From Clostridia bacterium (GTDB lineage: Bacteria > Bacillota > Clostridia > Christensenellales > Borkfalkiaceae), in NCBI GenBank assembly GCA_017399035.1, contig JAFQEM010000010.1:1-62563 (forward strand): a DNA stretch of 62,563 nt. Direction: 5' to 3'. Of the stretch, positions 19,032 to 27,198 are shown piece after piece (positions within the stretch are counted from its first letter, which is position 1; each line of letters opens with the position of its first letter). The notes under the pieces are model-generated. The model made no database searches. It saw only the letters and a list, made by a program, of their open reading frames with translations, and was not told the origin of the DNA. The position numbers and the translations under genes were made by a program.

Positions 19032-19480
19032 AAGAAGTTGACGCTTTGTTTACAATGAGCGGGAACTTCGTCTTATTTCAAACTAGAAGTGTAAATCGAT
19101 AGATTTACCGTAAATACGTTAGCCTTTGCGAAATCTTTTAATTGCAATTAAAAGATTTAACTTCCTATAGTTTATAATATAAGAAGTTGACGCTTTGTTT
19201 ACAAAGGGCGGAAACTTCGCCGTGTTTCAAACTAGAAGTATAAAAACTGCAAAGTTTTTAAAGCAAGGCGGAACGTCTTGCAAATGTTTTACGTTAGTAA
19301 AAACATTTAACTTCTTATAGGTTATAATACAAGAAGTTGGGCGTTTGCTTGCAAGGACGCAGAACTTCGCCGTGTTTCAAACTAGAAGTGTAAAAACTGT
19401 AAAGTTTTTACAGTAAAACGACAGTTTTACAAATGTTTTGCGTTAGTCAAAACATTTAACTTCTTCTAGTTTATTATATG
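19032..19480. repeat. Three tandem ~150-bp repeats with AAGAAGTT/AACTTCTT ends
   Basis: Copies begin at 19032, 19181 and 19331, a period of 149-150 bp. Each starts AAGAAGTT and closes with AACTTC(C/T)TATAG or AACTTCTTCTAG, so the ends are inverted. Each carries CAAACTAGAAGT and one or two inner palindromes, for example AAATCTTTTAATTGCAATTAAAAGATTT-like arms. Copies 2 and 3 share CTTCGCCGTGTTTCAAACTA exactly. No ORF was seen. They fill most of the 565-nt gap upstream of alr. Confidence 0.85.
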
Positions 19481-19584
19481 TATTTTCCACAACGATTAAC
19501 CAAAAAAATAAAAATTATAACGCCTTTATTTCCTATTATACAAAAAAACGCTCTCTTTACAGAGAGCATTTTTGTGCTTTTTAT

Positions 19585-19956
19585 TTAAAATTTTTTCTTA
19601 AACAACTTCCCGCAAATAAGACACAATGGAAAAACTGTTATTATTATCTTAATTAATAATTCTTTTTCAACATAAGAATCATTTATATTGTATTTAATAT
19701 TATTGTCAGTTTTATCACTTTCATTTTGTTTAACCTTAGTAAAACACACCGAACATTTTTCATATCCTTTACTTTCTGCTTCTTCTACTAAAATTGCAAT
19801 CGCAGAATTGTATAAATATCTACATTGTACCTCGTGATATTTACTACCATTCTCTGTAATAAAAACTATCTTGCTTAAATTATCAGCATTAACATTAAAG
19901 GTAAATATATTAACACTTAAAAGTAGTACAGTTAAAAATATAATTACTTTTCTCAT
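19585..19956 (-). CDS. Secreted or membrane-anchored protein with H-x4-C...CxxC motif
   Basis: 123 residues. A cleavable-type signal sequence runs over residues 1-24. The segment KYHEVQCRYLYNSA...GYEKCSVC resembles the small zinc-binding module of Ada and of secreted nuclease or competence-like proteins. A hydrophobic helix near the C-terminus (about 98-117) ends in KLFKKKF. It probably sits on the outside of the membrane with a metal site. Function unknown. Confidence 0.65.
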   Translation of the reverse strand: MRKVIIFLTVLLLSVNIFTFNVNADNLSKIVFITENGSKYHEVQCRYLYNSAIAILVEEAESKGYEKCSVCFTKVKQNESDKTDNNIKYNINDSYVEKELLIKIIITVFPLCLICGKLFKKKF

Positions 19957-20042
19957 ATCTTATCATATTTTATACTACTTTATCGCTTTTGTCAAGTAAA
20001 AGTAATATATTTGATACAATATAGTTAATGGAGGAAATTATT

Positions 20043-20186
20043 ATGAAACCCTTAAAAGAAAAAATTAGTATAACTATAGATTCTGACCTATTAAAAGAAC
20101 TAAAAGAAGAGGCGGAAAAAGACGAACGCTCTCTTTCTCAATATATAAATTTAATATTGATAAAACATATAAATGAAAATAAATAG
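20043..20186 (+). CDS. Small ribbon-helix-helix (Arc/CopG-like) protein
   Basis: 47 residues. KISITIDSDLLKELKEEAEKD gives the beta strand and first helix; RSLSQYINLILIKHI gives the second helix of a ribbon-helix-helix DNA-binding fold. GGAGG (20030-20034) lies 8 nt before the ATG. No toxin gene or other partner follows; a strong terminator comes 15 nt later. It may be an orphan antitoxin-like or autoregulated repressor. Confidence 0.75.
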   Translation: MKPLKEKISITIDSDLLKELKEEAEKDERSLSQYINLILIKHINENK

Positions 20187-20201
20187 CCCCCTGTAAAACA
20201 A

Positions 20202-20231
20202 AAAACACCTGACAAAAAGTCAGGTGTTTTT
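20202..20231. terminator. Bidirectional terminator between the RHH gene and ppdK
   Basis: Perfect 12-bp stem AAAACACCTGAC / GTCAGGTGTTTT with AAAAA loop. Confidence 0.9.
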
Positions 20232-20244
20232 ATTTATCCAAAAA

Positions 20245-22875
20245 TTAGTTTCTAGGATTTTTAAGTTGTGCTTGCGCAGCAGCAAGTCTTGCGATAGGTA
20301 CACGGAAAGGTGAGCAAGAAACGTAAGAAAGACCTATCTTATGACAGAATTCGATTGACGAGGGGTCGCCACCGTGTTCACCACAGATACCGCAATGCAT
20401 ATCTTGACGAACACCTCTACCGAGGGTTACTGCCATATTCATAAGTTTACCAACGCCGTTTTGGTCGATTTTTGCAAACGGGTCGTTTTCAAAAATCTTA
20501 ACGTCGTAATAAGAATCAAGGAACTTACCTGCGTCGTCACGGCTAAAGCCATAAGTCATTTGAGTTAAGTCGTTAGTACCAAAGCAGAAGAATTCTGCTT
20601 CTTTTGCAATTTCGTCAGCAGTGATGCACGCTCTAGGAATTTCAATCATAGTACCAACTTCATACTTGAGGTCTGATTTAGTAGCGGCAATTTCAGCGTC
20701 AGCAGTTGCAACAACCAAATCTTTAACGAACTTAAGTTCTTTTCCTTCGCCAACAAGCGGAATCATAATTTCGGGAACTACTTTCCAGTCAGCGTGTTTG
20801 TTTTGAACGTTGATAGCCGCACGAATAACAGCCTTGGTTTGCATTTTTGCAATTTCAGGATAGGTTACGGTAAGACGGCAACCACGGTGACCCATCATTG
20901 GGTTTGCTTCGTGTAAAGATGCAATGATTGCTTTGATTTGTTCAACGGTTTTACCTTGTGCCTTTGCAAGAATTGCGATATCTTCTTCAGTAGAAGGAAC
21001 GAATTCGTGAAGCGGTGGGTCAAGGAAACGAATGGTAACGGGGTTACCTTCAAGCGCTTCGTAAAGTTTTTCAAAGTCGCCTTGTTGCATAGGAAGAATT
21101 TTTTCAAGAGCAGTTTCTCTTTCTTCAACAGTATCAGCGCAAATCATTTCACGGAAAGCGTCAATTCTGTTGCCTTCAAAGAACATATGCTCAGTACGAC
21201 AAAGACCGATACCCTCTGCGCCAAGTTCACGCGCTTTTGCGGCGTCCTTGGGGGTATCTGCGTTAGTACGAACGCCTAATACTCTATATTTATCTGCCCA
21301 CGCCATAATTCTACCAAAGTCGCCGGAAATAGTTGCGTCAACGGTTGCTATTGCACCGTCGTAAATATTACCAGTAGAGCCGTCGATAGAAATAACGTCG
21401 CCTTCTTTATAAGTTTTTCCAGCAAGAATAAAGGTTTTATTTTCTTCATCAAAACTGGTTATTGCAGAACAACCTGAAACACAGCAAGTACCCATACCAC
21501 GAGCAACAACGGCTGCGTGAGAAGTCATACCACCACGAGCGGTCAAGATACCTTGTGATGCTTTCATACCTTCGATATCTTCAGGTGAAGTTTCCAAACG
21601 AACGAGAATAACTTTTTCGCCCTTTGCCTTCCAAATTTTAGCATCTTCTGCAGTGAACACAATTTTACCACAAGCAGCGCCAGGTGATGCGCCGAGAGCG
21701 CGTGCAGCGGGTTGTGCAGATTTTAATGCTTTTGCATCAAATTGTGGGTGCAAGAGTGTGTCTAGGTTTCTGGGGTCAATCATAAGAACTGCTTGCTTTT
21801 CGTCAATCATACCTTCGTCAACAAGGTCGCACGCAATCTTAAGAGCAGCGGCAGCAGTACGCTTACCGTTTCTAGTTTGCAACATATAAAGTTTGCCGTG
21901 TTCAACAGTAAATTCCATATCTTGCATATCTCTATAGTGGTCTTCCAAAATTTGGCAAACCTTTTCAAATTGTTCGTATGCTTCGGGGAATTTTTCAGCC
22001 ATTTGAGCGATAGGCATAGGTGTACGAACACCAGCAACAACGTCTTCACCTTGAGCGTTGGTCAAGAATTCACCCATAAGTTTCTTTTCGCCAGTAGCGG
22101 GGTCACGAGTAAATGCAACACCAGTACCGCAATCATCACCCATGTTACCGAAAGCCATTGCTTGAACGTTAACTGCAGTACCCCAACTATAAGGAATATC
22201 GTTATCACGACGATAAACGTTTGCACGGGGGTTGTCCCAAGAACGGAAAACTGCTTTTACTGCGCCGATAAGTTGTTCCTTGGGGTCGGTGGGGAAATCA
22301 GAACCGATTTTTGCCTTATATTCAGCCTTAAATTGTTCAGCAAGTTCTTTCAAATCTTCAGCAGAAAGTTCAACGTCAAGTTTAACGCCCTTTTCTTCTT
22401 TCATCTTGTCGATAAGTTGTTCAAAATATTTTTTACCAACTTCCATAACTACGTCAGAATACATTTGAATAAATCTTCTGTAGCAGTCGTAAGCCCATCT
22501 AGCGTTGCCAGATTTGTTAGCCATAACTTCAACAACTTGTTCGTTAAGACCAAGGTTCAAGATGGTATCCATCATACCAGGCATAGACGCTCTTGCGCCA
22601 GAACGAACGGAAACGAGCAAAGGATTTTCTAAATCACCGAATTTTTTACCAGTAATTTCTTCCATCTTAACGATATTTTCCATAATTTCAGCCATAATAT
22701 CGTCGCCGATTTGTTTTCCGTCTTCATAGTATCTCGTACAAGCTTCAGTACTGATAGTAAAGCCTTGGGGTACGGGAAGACCTATTTTGGTCATTTCTGC
22801 AAGGTTTGCACCTTTACCACCAAGAAGTTCTCTCATTTTTCCGTTGCCTTCACTAAATAAGTAAACGTACTTCAT
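20245..22875 (-). CDS. ppdK: Pyruvate, phosphate dikinase
   Basis: 876 residues, full length. The N-terminal ATP-grasp opens with GGKGANLAEM. The phosphohistidine domain contains GGMTSHAAVVARGMG with the catalytic His. The C-terminal TIM barrel has GLCRTEHMF and the active-site HCGICGEHGGDP with the catalytic Cys. It interconverts PEP, AMP and PPi with pyruvate, ATP and Pi, typical of PPi-based glycolysis in anaerobes. It lies downstream of recO but has its own promoter and a GGAGG ribosome site. Confidence 0.98.
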   Translation of the reverse strand: MKYVYLFSEGNGKMRELLGGKGANLAEMTKIGLPVPQGFTISTEACTRYYEDGKQIGDDIMAEIMENIVKMEEITGKKFGDLENPLLVSVRSGARASMPGMMDTILNLGLNEQVVEVMANKSGNARWAYDCYRRFIQMYSDVVMEVGKKYFEQLIDKMKEEKGVKLDVELSAEDLKELAEQFKAEYKAKIGSDFPTDPKEQLIGAVKAVFRSWDNPRANVYRRDNDIPYSWGTAVNVQAMAFGNMGDDCGTGVAFTRDPATGEKKLMGEFLTNAQGEDVVAGVRTPMPIAQMAEKFPEAYEQFEKVCQILEDHYRDMQDMEFTVEHGKLYMLQTRNGKRTAAAALKIACDLVDEGMIDEKQAVLMIDPRNLDTLLHPQFDAKALKSAQPAARALGASPGAACGKIVFTAEDAKIWKAKGEKVILVRLETSPEDIEGMKASQGILTARGGMTSHAAVVARGMGTCCVSGCSAITSFDEENKTFILAGKTYKEGDVISIDGSTGNIYDGAIATVDATISGDFGRIMAWADKYRVLGVRTNADTPKDAAKARELGAEGIGLCRTEHMFFEGNRIDAFREMICADTVEERETALEKILPMQQGDFEKLYEALEGNPVTIRFLDPPLHEFVPSTEEDIAILAKAQGKTVEQIKAIIASLHEANPMMGHRGCRLTVTYPEIAKMQTKAVIRAAINVQNKHADWKVVPEIMIPLVGEGKELKFVKDLVVATADAEIAATKSDLKYEVGTMIEIPRACITADEIAKEAEFFCFGTNDLTQMTYGFSRDDAGKFLDSYYDVKIFENDPFAKIDQNGVGKLMNMAVTLGRGVRQDMHCGICGEHGGDPSSIEFCHKIGLSYVSCSPFRVPIARLAAAQAQLKNPRN

Positions 22876-22915
22876 TATTGTTTTGTTCCTCCAAATAAGT
22901 TTTAGATAATTTCAC

Positions 22916-22965
22916 GTCGGTCAAACCGACTTATTTACTTTACCACAAATATAAAATTTTTTCAA
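22916..22965 (-). promoter_or_regulatory. ppdK promoter with inverted repeat at the transcript start
   Basis: TTGAAA (22960-22965), 17-bp spacer, TAAAGT (22937-22942). A perfect GTCGGT-CAA-ACCGAC inverted repeat (22916-22930) lies where the transcript would begin. It could be an operator or a 5' mRNA hairpin. Confidence 0.55.
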
Positions 22966-23020
22966 CTCTTATAACACAATTTTTTAAACATTATATAAAT
23001 TTTGTTATAAAAAGACCTTT

Positions 23021-23740
23021 TTAGTTGCTAATTTTTATCAATTCTTTTAAGGAATTAAGTTTTTCATCAATTCTGTTTTCTAAATAATATTCTAAAAGTT
23101 TAAGCGCCTTAACAGTCCCCTCGTTATCGTCGGTCAAATTTCCACTTTCCGCAAGTTTTAACGCGCGATAGGTCAGTGTGCTAATCTCTCTACCCGTGCC
23201 GTCAAAGCAATCCGTACAATAAAACGCACCCGAGCGATAATCAAAAAATACTCTTAAACCAACGTCTTTAGAACATTTTGCGCAACCGTTAAGATTTAAC
23301 GCATAGCCCGACTCTTTTAGCGCAGTAACCAAAAAAGACACCAACTCGCTTTTAGGATTTCCGTTGCCATAAGCAATATTTTCTAAAGTTTTAATTACGG
23401 CAAAAAAAGTTTCTGGGGAAACTATGTCTTCTTTAAACGCTCTTTTAATAAATTCAACAACCGTTCCTGCGCAAAAATATTTTACAATATCTTCACGCAC
23501 AGGGTAAAAACTGTCTATCAAAGAGGCATTTATAACCGTTCTAATTTCCCCCTTTTTAGAAAAAATAAATTCGGCAAAACAAAAAGGCTCGGATGCGAAT
23601 TTTAGTTTCGCCCCTGCCTTTTTTACACCTTTCATTTTAGCGGAAACCACCCCCTGTTCGAGAGTAAACACGTTAAGTATTTTGTCGTTTTCGCCGAAAG
23701 ATATTCCGCCGAGAACGATTCCGCTCATTTTTTCTTCCAT
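23021..23740 (-). CDS. recO: DNA repair protein RecO
   Basis: 239 residues. The N-terminal OB fold has GIVLGGISFGENDKILNVFT. A central helical domain follows, and a zinc site is formed by CAKCSKD...CTDC. RecO loads RecA on SSB-coated DNA with RecR. It lies directly downstream of a YqzL-like gene and era, as in Bacillus. An apparent ATG also occurs 4 codons in (MSGIVL). Confidence 0.93.
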   Translation of the reverse strand: MEEKMSGIVLGGISFGENDKILNVFTLEQGVVSAKMKGVKKAGAKLKFASEPFCFAEFIFSKKGEIRTVINASLIDSFYPVREDIVKYFCAGTVVEFIKRAFKEDIVSPETFFAVIKTLENIAYGNGNPKSELVSFLVTALKESGYALNLNGCAKCSKDVGLRVFFDYRSGAFYCTDCFDGTGREISTLTYRALKLAESGNLTDDNEGTVKALKLLEYYLENRIDEKLNSLKELIKISN

Positions 23741-23742
23741 TT

Positions 23743-23877
23743 TTAGTCCTTTTTATCTTTTAGTCTTTTGTATAACAGGTAGTGCGCAACACTACCCGTT
23801 TGATTAAACATTTGCCAAGCGGCAAGTTCTAAATCAAAATCGCTAACGCCTTTATTTTTCTTTTTATTTTTATCCAT
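23743..23877 (-). CDS. yqzL: YqzL-like small protein between era and recO
   Basis: 44 residues: MDKNKKKNKGVSDFDLELAA then a W-x-x-F-x-x-TG-x(4)-YLLYK core, the pattern of the small YqzL family. In Bacillus subtilis yqzL sits between era and recO, exactly as here. Its stop lies 2 nt before the recO start. Function is unknown. The basic N-terminal stretch is longer than I would expect for the family. Confidence 0.75.
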   Translation of the reverse strand: MDKNKKKNKGVSDFDLELAAWQMFNQTGSVAHYLLYKRLKDKKD

Positions 23878-23930
23878 AACAAAAGTTTGCGCAAAGAAAA
23901 ATAAATTATAACAAAATCTTTTCGAAATAC

Positions 23931-24030
23931 TTCCCCCTTAAAGATTAAGGGATAAAATTAACCTTTTTGGTTATCAAAGTCAAAACTTAAAGCAGTAACG
24001 ACCTGCAACTAAGTTTATAAAGCGTTTATT
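23931..24030. repeat. Intergenic repeat, TTAACC/GGTTA type (copy 3)
   Basis: Starts with the CCCTTAAAGATTAAGGG hairpin, then ATTAACCTTTTTGGTTAT and CAAAGTCAAAAC, and ends AAGTTTATAAAGCGTTTATT. It shares its core with 9340-9400 and 39750-39830. Confidence 0.65.
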
Positions 24031-24155
24031 AAACGGATAAGTTACAAGCAAGACAAGGAAAACGAGTATTTTCAAGGGCACGCACTTTTTGTGCGTAACC
24101 GCAGAAAAACGCAAGTTTGACACAGTATTGCGAAGTAAATAAATCCTTTATGATT
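24031..24155. repeat. Intergenic repeat, GGAAAACGAGTA type (copy 4)
   Basis: Begins AAACGGATAAGTTACAAGC and contains GACAAGGAAAACGAGTATTT, GTGCGTAACCGCAGAAAAAC and GCAAGTTTGACACAGTATTG. It is related to 9208-9310, 43935-44056 and 50326-50446. Confidence 0.7.
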
Positions 24156-24276
24156 AAACGGATTAGTTACAAGCAAGACAAGGCTCGCGAAGTGTTTTGG
24201 GTGAGATTAACCTTTTTGGTTATCGAAGTCAAAACACAGAGCAGAAACGCTGTATTGCGCAGTAAATAAGCCGTTT
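24156..24276. repeat. Intergenic repeat, AAACGG...CCGTTT unit (copy 5, 121 bp)
   Basis: 121 bp, nearly identical to 9311-9431. Its CCGTTT end overlaps the era stop codon (24275-24277). Confidence 0.85.
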
Positions 24277-25153
24277 AATTTTCGTAACCAAGTTCTTTAA
24301 GCAAAGACTGACTGTTTCGCCAGTCGTCTTTAACCTTAACGTAAGTTGTGAGAAAAACTTTTTTACCTAAAAACTTTTCCATATCAGCACGGGCAAAAGA
24401 CGAAACTTCTTTTATTGCCTTTCCGCCCTTACCTATTAAAATTGCTTTATGGTTTAATTTTTCACAAACTATATCAAGATTAACTTCATACATATTTCCG
24501 CCTTCCATAAGCGAAAACTTGTTTATAACTATTGCCACGCCGTGCGGAATTTCTTTTTCAAATTTCAAAAGAATTTTTTCACGCATTATTTCAGCAATCA
24601 TAAATTTTTCCGAACGGTCAGAAACTATATCTTGCTCAAAAATTTTATCACCGTTTGGCAATTTATCAACCAAAACTTTCAAAAGTTCTTTTAAGTTTTT
24701 ACCTTTTCTTGCCGATACAGGCACTATCTCTGCGCCCGTTTGCGACAATTCATTAAGTTCTGAAATTAAAAGATTTTCAGTCATTATATCTATTTTAGAA
24801 AGCGCAAGAACGGTGGGAATTTTAAGCGACAAATATTTATTTAAAAGCGTTCTATCCGTATCGCTTATGCCCTCGTGCGCATCTAAAACGAACAGAACCG
24901 CATCAACGTCTACACAAGAATCGTCTGTGGTTTTTTGCATAACCGAGTTAAGAAGGTTATCCGCCTTATAAATGCCTGGTGTGTCTATAAACGCAATTTG
25001 ATAATCTTCCGTGGTCAACACACCTAAAATTCTATCTCTAGTTGTTTGAGGTTTTGGTGAAACTATTGCAACCTTTTCGCCAACCAAAACGTTGACGAGA
25101 GTGCTTTTACCCGCGTTTGCCCTACCTACGACTGCAACAAAACCGCTTTTCAT
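24275..25153 (-). CDS. era: GTPase Era
   Basis: 292 residues. G1 is GRANAGKST, the G3 region IDTPG, G4 SKID, G5 SARKG, and a C-terminal KH domain contains GKGGKAIKEV. Era binds the 3' end of 16S rRNA and helps 30S maturation. It overlaps ybeY by 1 nt (TAATG). The stop codon falls inside an intergenic repeat, so the repeat set or touched the 3' boundary of the gene. Confidence 0.98.
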   Translation of the reverse strand: MKSGFVAVVGRANAGKSTLVNVLVGEKVAIVSPKPQTTRDRILGVLTTEDYQIAFIDTPGIYKADNLLNSVMQKTTDDSCVDVDAVLFVLDAHEGISDTDRTLLNKYLSLKIPTVLALSKIDIMTENLLISELNELSQTGAEIVPVSARKGKNLKELLKVLVDKLPNGDKIFEQDIVSDRSEKFMIAEIMREKILLKFEKEIPHGVAIVINKFSLMEGGNMYEVNLDIVCEKLNHKAILIGKGGKAIKEVSSFARADMEKFLGKKVFLTTYVKVKDDWRNSQSLLKELGYEN

Positions 25154-25623
25154 TATTCCTTAACCCCACGCAAAATAAAGCGTATTTCTTTCTCTACGTC
25201 ACGCATTTCTTTTTTATCTTCTTCGGTCATATGGTCGTAACCAAACAAATGCAAAAGCCCGTGAGTGATTAAATATTCTCTCTCTTCTTCTTCGCTATGG
25301 CCATATTCTAACGCCTGTTCACGAATTTTATCTTCACAAAGCACTATTGAACCCAAAAAGATATATTTACCCTCAAGTTCAGTAGGGCAATCTTGCGGAT
25401 GTAAAATTTTACCTTTTATACCCTCAAGGCTAGGATAAGACAAAACGTCTGTAATGCTGTCAACGTTTCTGGTGTTTTTATTTAGGGCGGTAATGCTTTC
25501 ACCGTCTTGGAACACGAGTTCAACTTTGAAATAAGCAACTTGTCCTAACGTTTTATAAACCGCTTTTTCAATCTTATTTAATTTAATTTTCTTGTCAAAA
25601 CATTCAATTTTAAGTTTGCCCAT
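25153..25623 (-). CDS. ybeY: Endoribonuclease YbeY (16S rRNA maturation)
   Basis: 156 residues. The zinc motif HGLLHLFGYDH near residues 125-135 and the RNVDSITDVLSYP segment identify the family. It takes part in 3' processing of 16S rRNA and ribosome quality control together with Era, whose gene follows with a 1-nt overlap. The phoH, dgkA and cdd genes that often accompany this cluster are absent here. Confidence 0.96.
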   Translation of the reverse strand: MGKLKIECFDKKIKLNKIEKAVYKTLGQVAYFKVELVFQDGESITALNKNTRNVDSITDVLSYPSLEGIKGKILHPQDCPTELEGKYIFLGSIVLCEDKIREQALEYGHSEEEEREYLITHGLLHLFGYDHMTEEDKKEMRDVEKEIRFILRGVKE

Positions 25624-25639
25624 AACTTTTTTCCTTGGT

Positions 25640-27097
25640 TTATTTAATATCTATACCGTCAAGATTAACTTTAGGATATTCAATTCTGCTGTGATAAATA
25701 CCCGTTAGATTATTCACTACCGTATGAATTATTATATTAAGTTCTTTTAACGTAATTTCACAATCTTCAAACTGCCCTAATTCCATTCTTTCGTTAACTA
25801 TTTTTCTAACGACCTTTTTAACGTTTTCACGAGAGCGGTCTTGCAACGCCCTTGCTGCCGCCTCACAACCGTCGGCAATCATAATAATAGCGGCTATTTT
25901 GGTTCTTGGTTTAGGACCAGCATAACAATATTGCGCAATATCAACTTCACCGTCGGTAAACTTTTGAGCCTTGCCGTAAAAATATAAAATAGGCAACGTG
26001 CCGTGGTGTTCAACGCAAACGTCTGCAATAACTTCAGGTAAACGGTGTTTCATTATAAGTTGATAACCGTCTTGCGTGTGCGATTTGATTATGTTTGCCG
26101 AAAGTTCGGGGGTTAAATCGTCGTGCGGATTTGCGCCGTCTGCTTGGTTCTCTTTGAAAAATTCTGGTCTACGAAGTTTACCTATATCGTGATAATAAGC
26201 GCAAGTTCTAGCAAGCAAAGCGTCTTCACCGATAGCAGATGCGCAAGACTCTGCTATGTTAGAAACCACGATAGAGTGGTTAAACGTGCCGGGGGCTTGT
26301 TGAATCATACGCCTAATAAGGTTAGATTTATGGTCGGTAAGTTCGCTAAACTTAAAGCACGAAACCTTTTTGAACATAGCCTCAAATATAGGTAACAAAA
26401 TCAAGAAAACCGAAACCGAAATAGGGCCCGAACAAGCACCGCAAATTAGCGACGCAACGATATTTGACGCACCGTGTTCAATAATAACCATAACCAAACA
26501 AATCATAGTTGGCACGGAAACTATTAAACTCATAATCAACAATTTTAGCCTTGAATAAACTTTATCTAAACAAACGGTGGCAATAATACCCGAAGTAAAG
26601 CCCATAATTAGCGCGGGATAATTATCTATTGTAAATTTAGTTCCGATAAACGCATCAAATAAAAATATAAGAATGCAAAATATAAAGTTCATAAAAATTG
26701 CCGTTCTTCTATTAGACAAAAACAACGTGGCGATAGCGGCAAGAGCAAGCGGACGAAGATAAATGTTTACGTATTCGCCGAGTGCAAAACAAATAACTAG
26801 CGACAATTCGATAATTAAAAACAGCATTTCCGAATTAGATGCTTTTTTCAAAAAGTCGCGTTCTTCAAAAGCAAAATAAAAGACCATAACCGCCATAACC
26901 AAAATGAGCAAAATAAAAAAGTGCAACGGAGTTATCAGGTCGGCAAAATATCCACCGATACCATTTGCCTCGGTAAGATGAACGGCTAGCAAAAACAAAG
27001 CGGCAATAACCAAAAGGTTAAAAAAATACACCAAGGCGTTCAAAACTACGTCTTTAGTTTCCCATTGTAAAACTTTTTTTGATTTGGTTTTTCCCAT
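25640..27097 (-). CDS. pgpH: PgpH-like 7TM-HD domain protein (predicted c-di-AMP phosphodiesterase)
   Basis: 485 residues from ATG 27097, which has a GAGG site 7 nt upstream; a longer frame to 27121 includes that site. Seven or so membrane helices span about 20-235. A cytoplasmic HD domain follows with HSIVVSNIAESCASAIG, YYHDIGKL and a later HGT motif. B. subtilis PgpH (YqfF, ~710 residues) also carries a large extracellular 7TMR-HDED domain before the helices; that domain is absent here. Role by family: hydrolysis of c-di-AMP. Loss of the sensor domain suggests different signal input. Confidence 0.88.
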   Translation of the reverse strand: MGKTKSKKVLQWETKDVVLNALVYFFNLLVIAALFLLAVHLTEANGIGGYFADLITPLHFFILLILVMAVMVFYFAFEERDFLKKASNSEMLFLIIELSLVICFALGEYVNIYLRPLALAAIATLFLSNRRTAIFMNFIFCILIFLFDAFIGTKFTIDNYPALIMGFTSGIIATVCLDKVYSRLKLLIMSLIVSVPTMICLVMVIIEHGASNIVASLICGACSGPISVSVFLILLPIFEAMFKKVSCFKFSELTDHKSNLIRRMIQQAPGTFNHSIVVSNIAESCASAIGEDALLARTCAYYHDIGKLRRPEFFKENQADGANPHDDLTPELSANIIKSHTQDGYQLIMKHRLPEVIADVCVEHHGTLPILYFYGKAQKFTDGEVDIAQYCYAGPKPRTKIAAIIMIADGCEAAARALQDRSRENVKKVVRKIVNERMELGQFEDCEITLKELNIIIHTVVNNLTGIYHSRIEYPKVNLDGIDIK

Positions 27098-27198
27098 AAA
27101 ATTTCCTCTATAACACGGCAAGCGCCGTACTTTTTAAGTATTTGTATTAAACGGCTTTATATTTTTAATTTAAAATTAAGCCTATGCGCATAACAAAT

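Noticed and set aside
19032-19480. CRISPR array
   Set aside because: Repeat period is 150 bp with no short identical repeats and unique spacers; no cas genes nearby.
20043-20186. Toxin-antitoxin pair
   Set aside because: Only an antitoxin-like RHH protein is present; no toxin-sized partner gene follows before the terminator.
21793-22632. 279-codon plus-strand ORF
   Set aside because: It lies fully antisense to ppdK, has no family resemblance and biased composition (Phe/Asn/Ser-rich), as expected for the shadow of a conserved gene.
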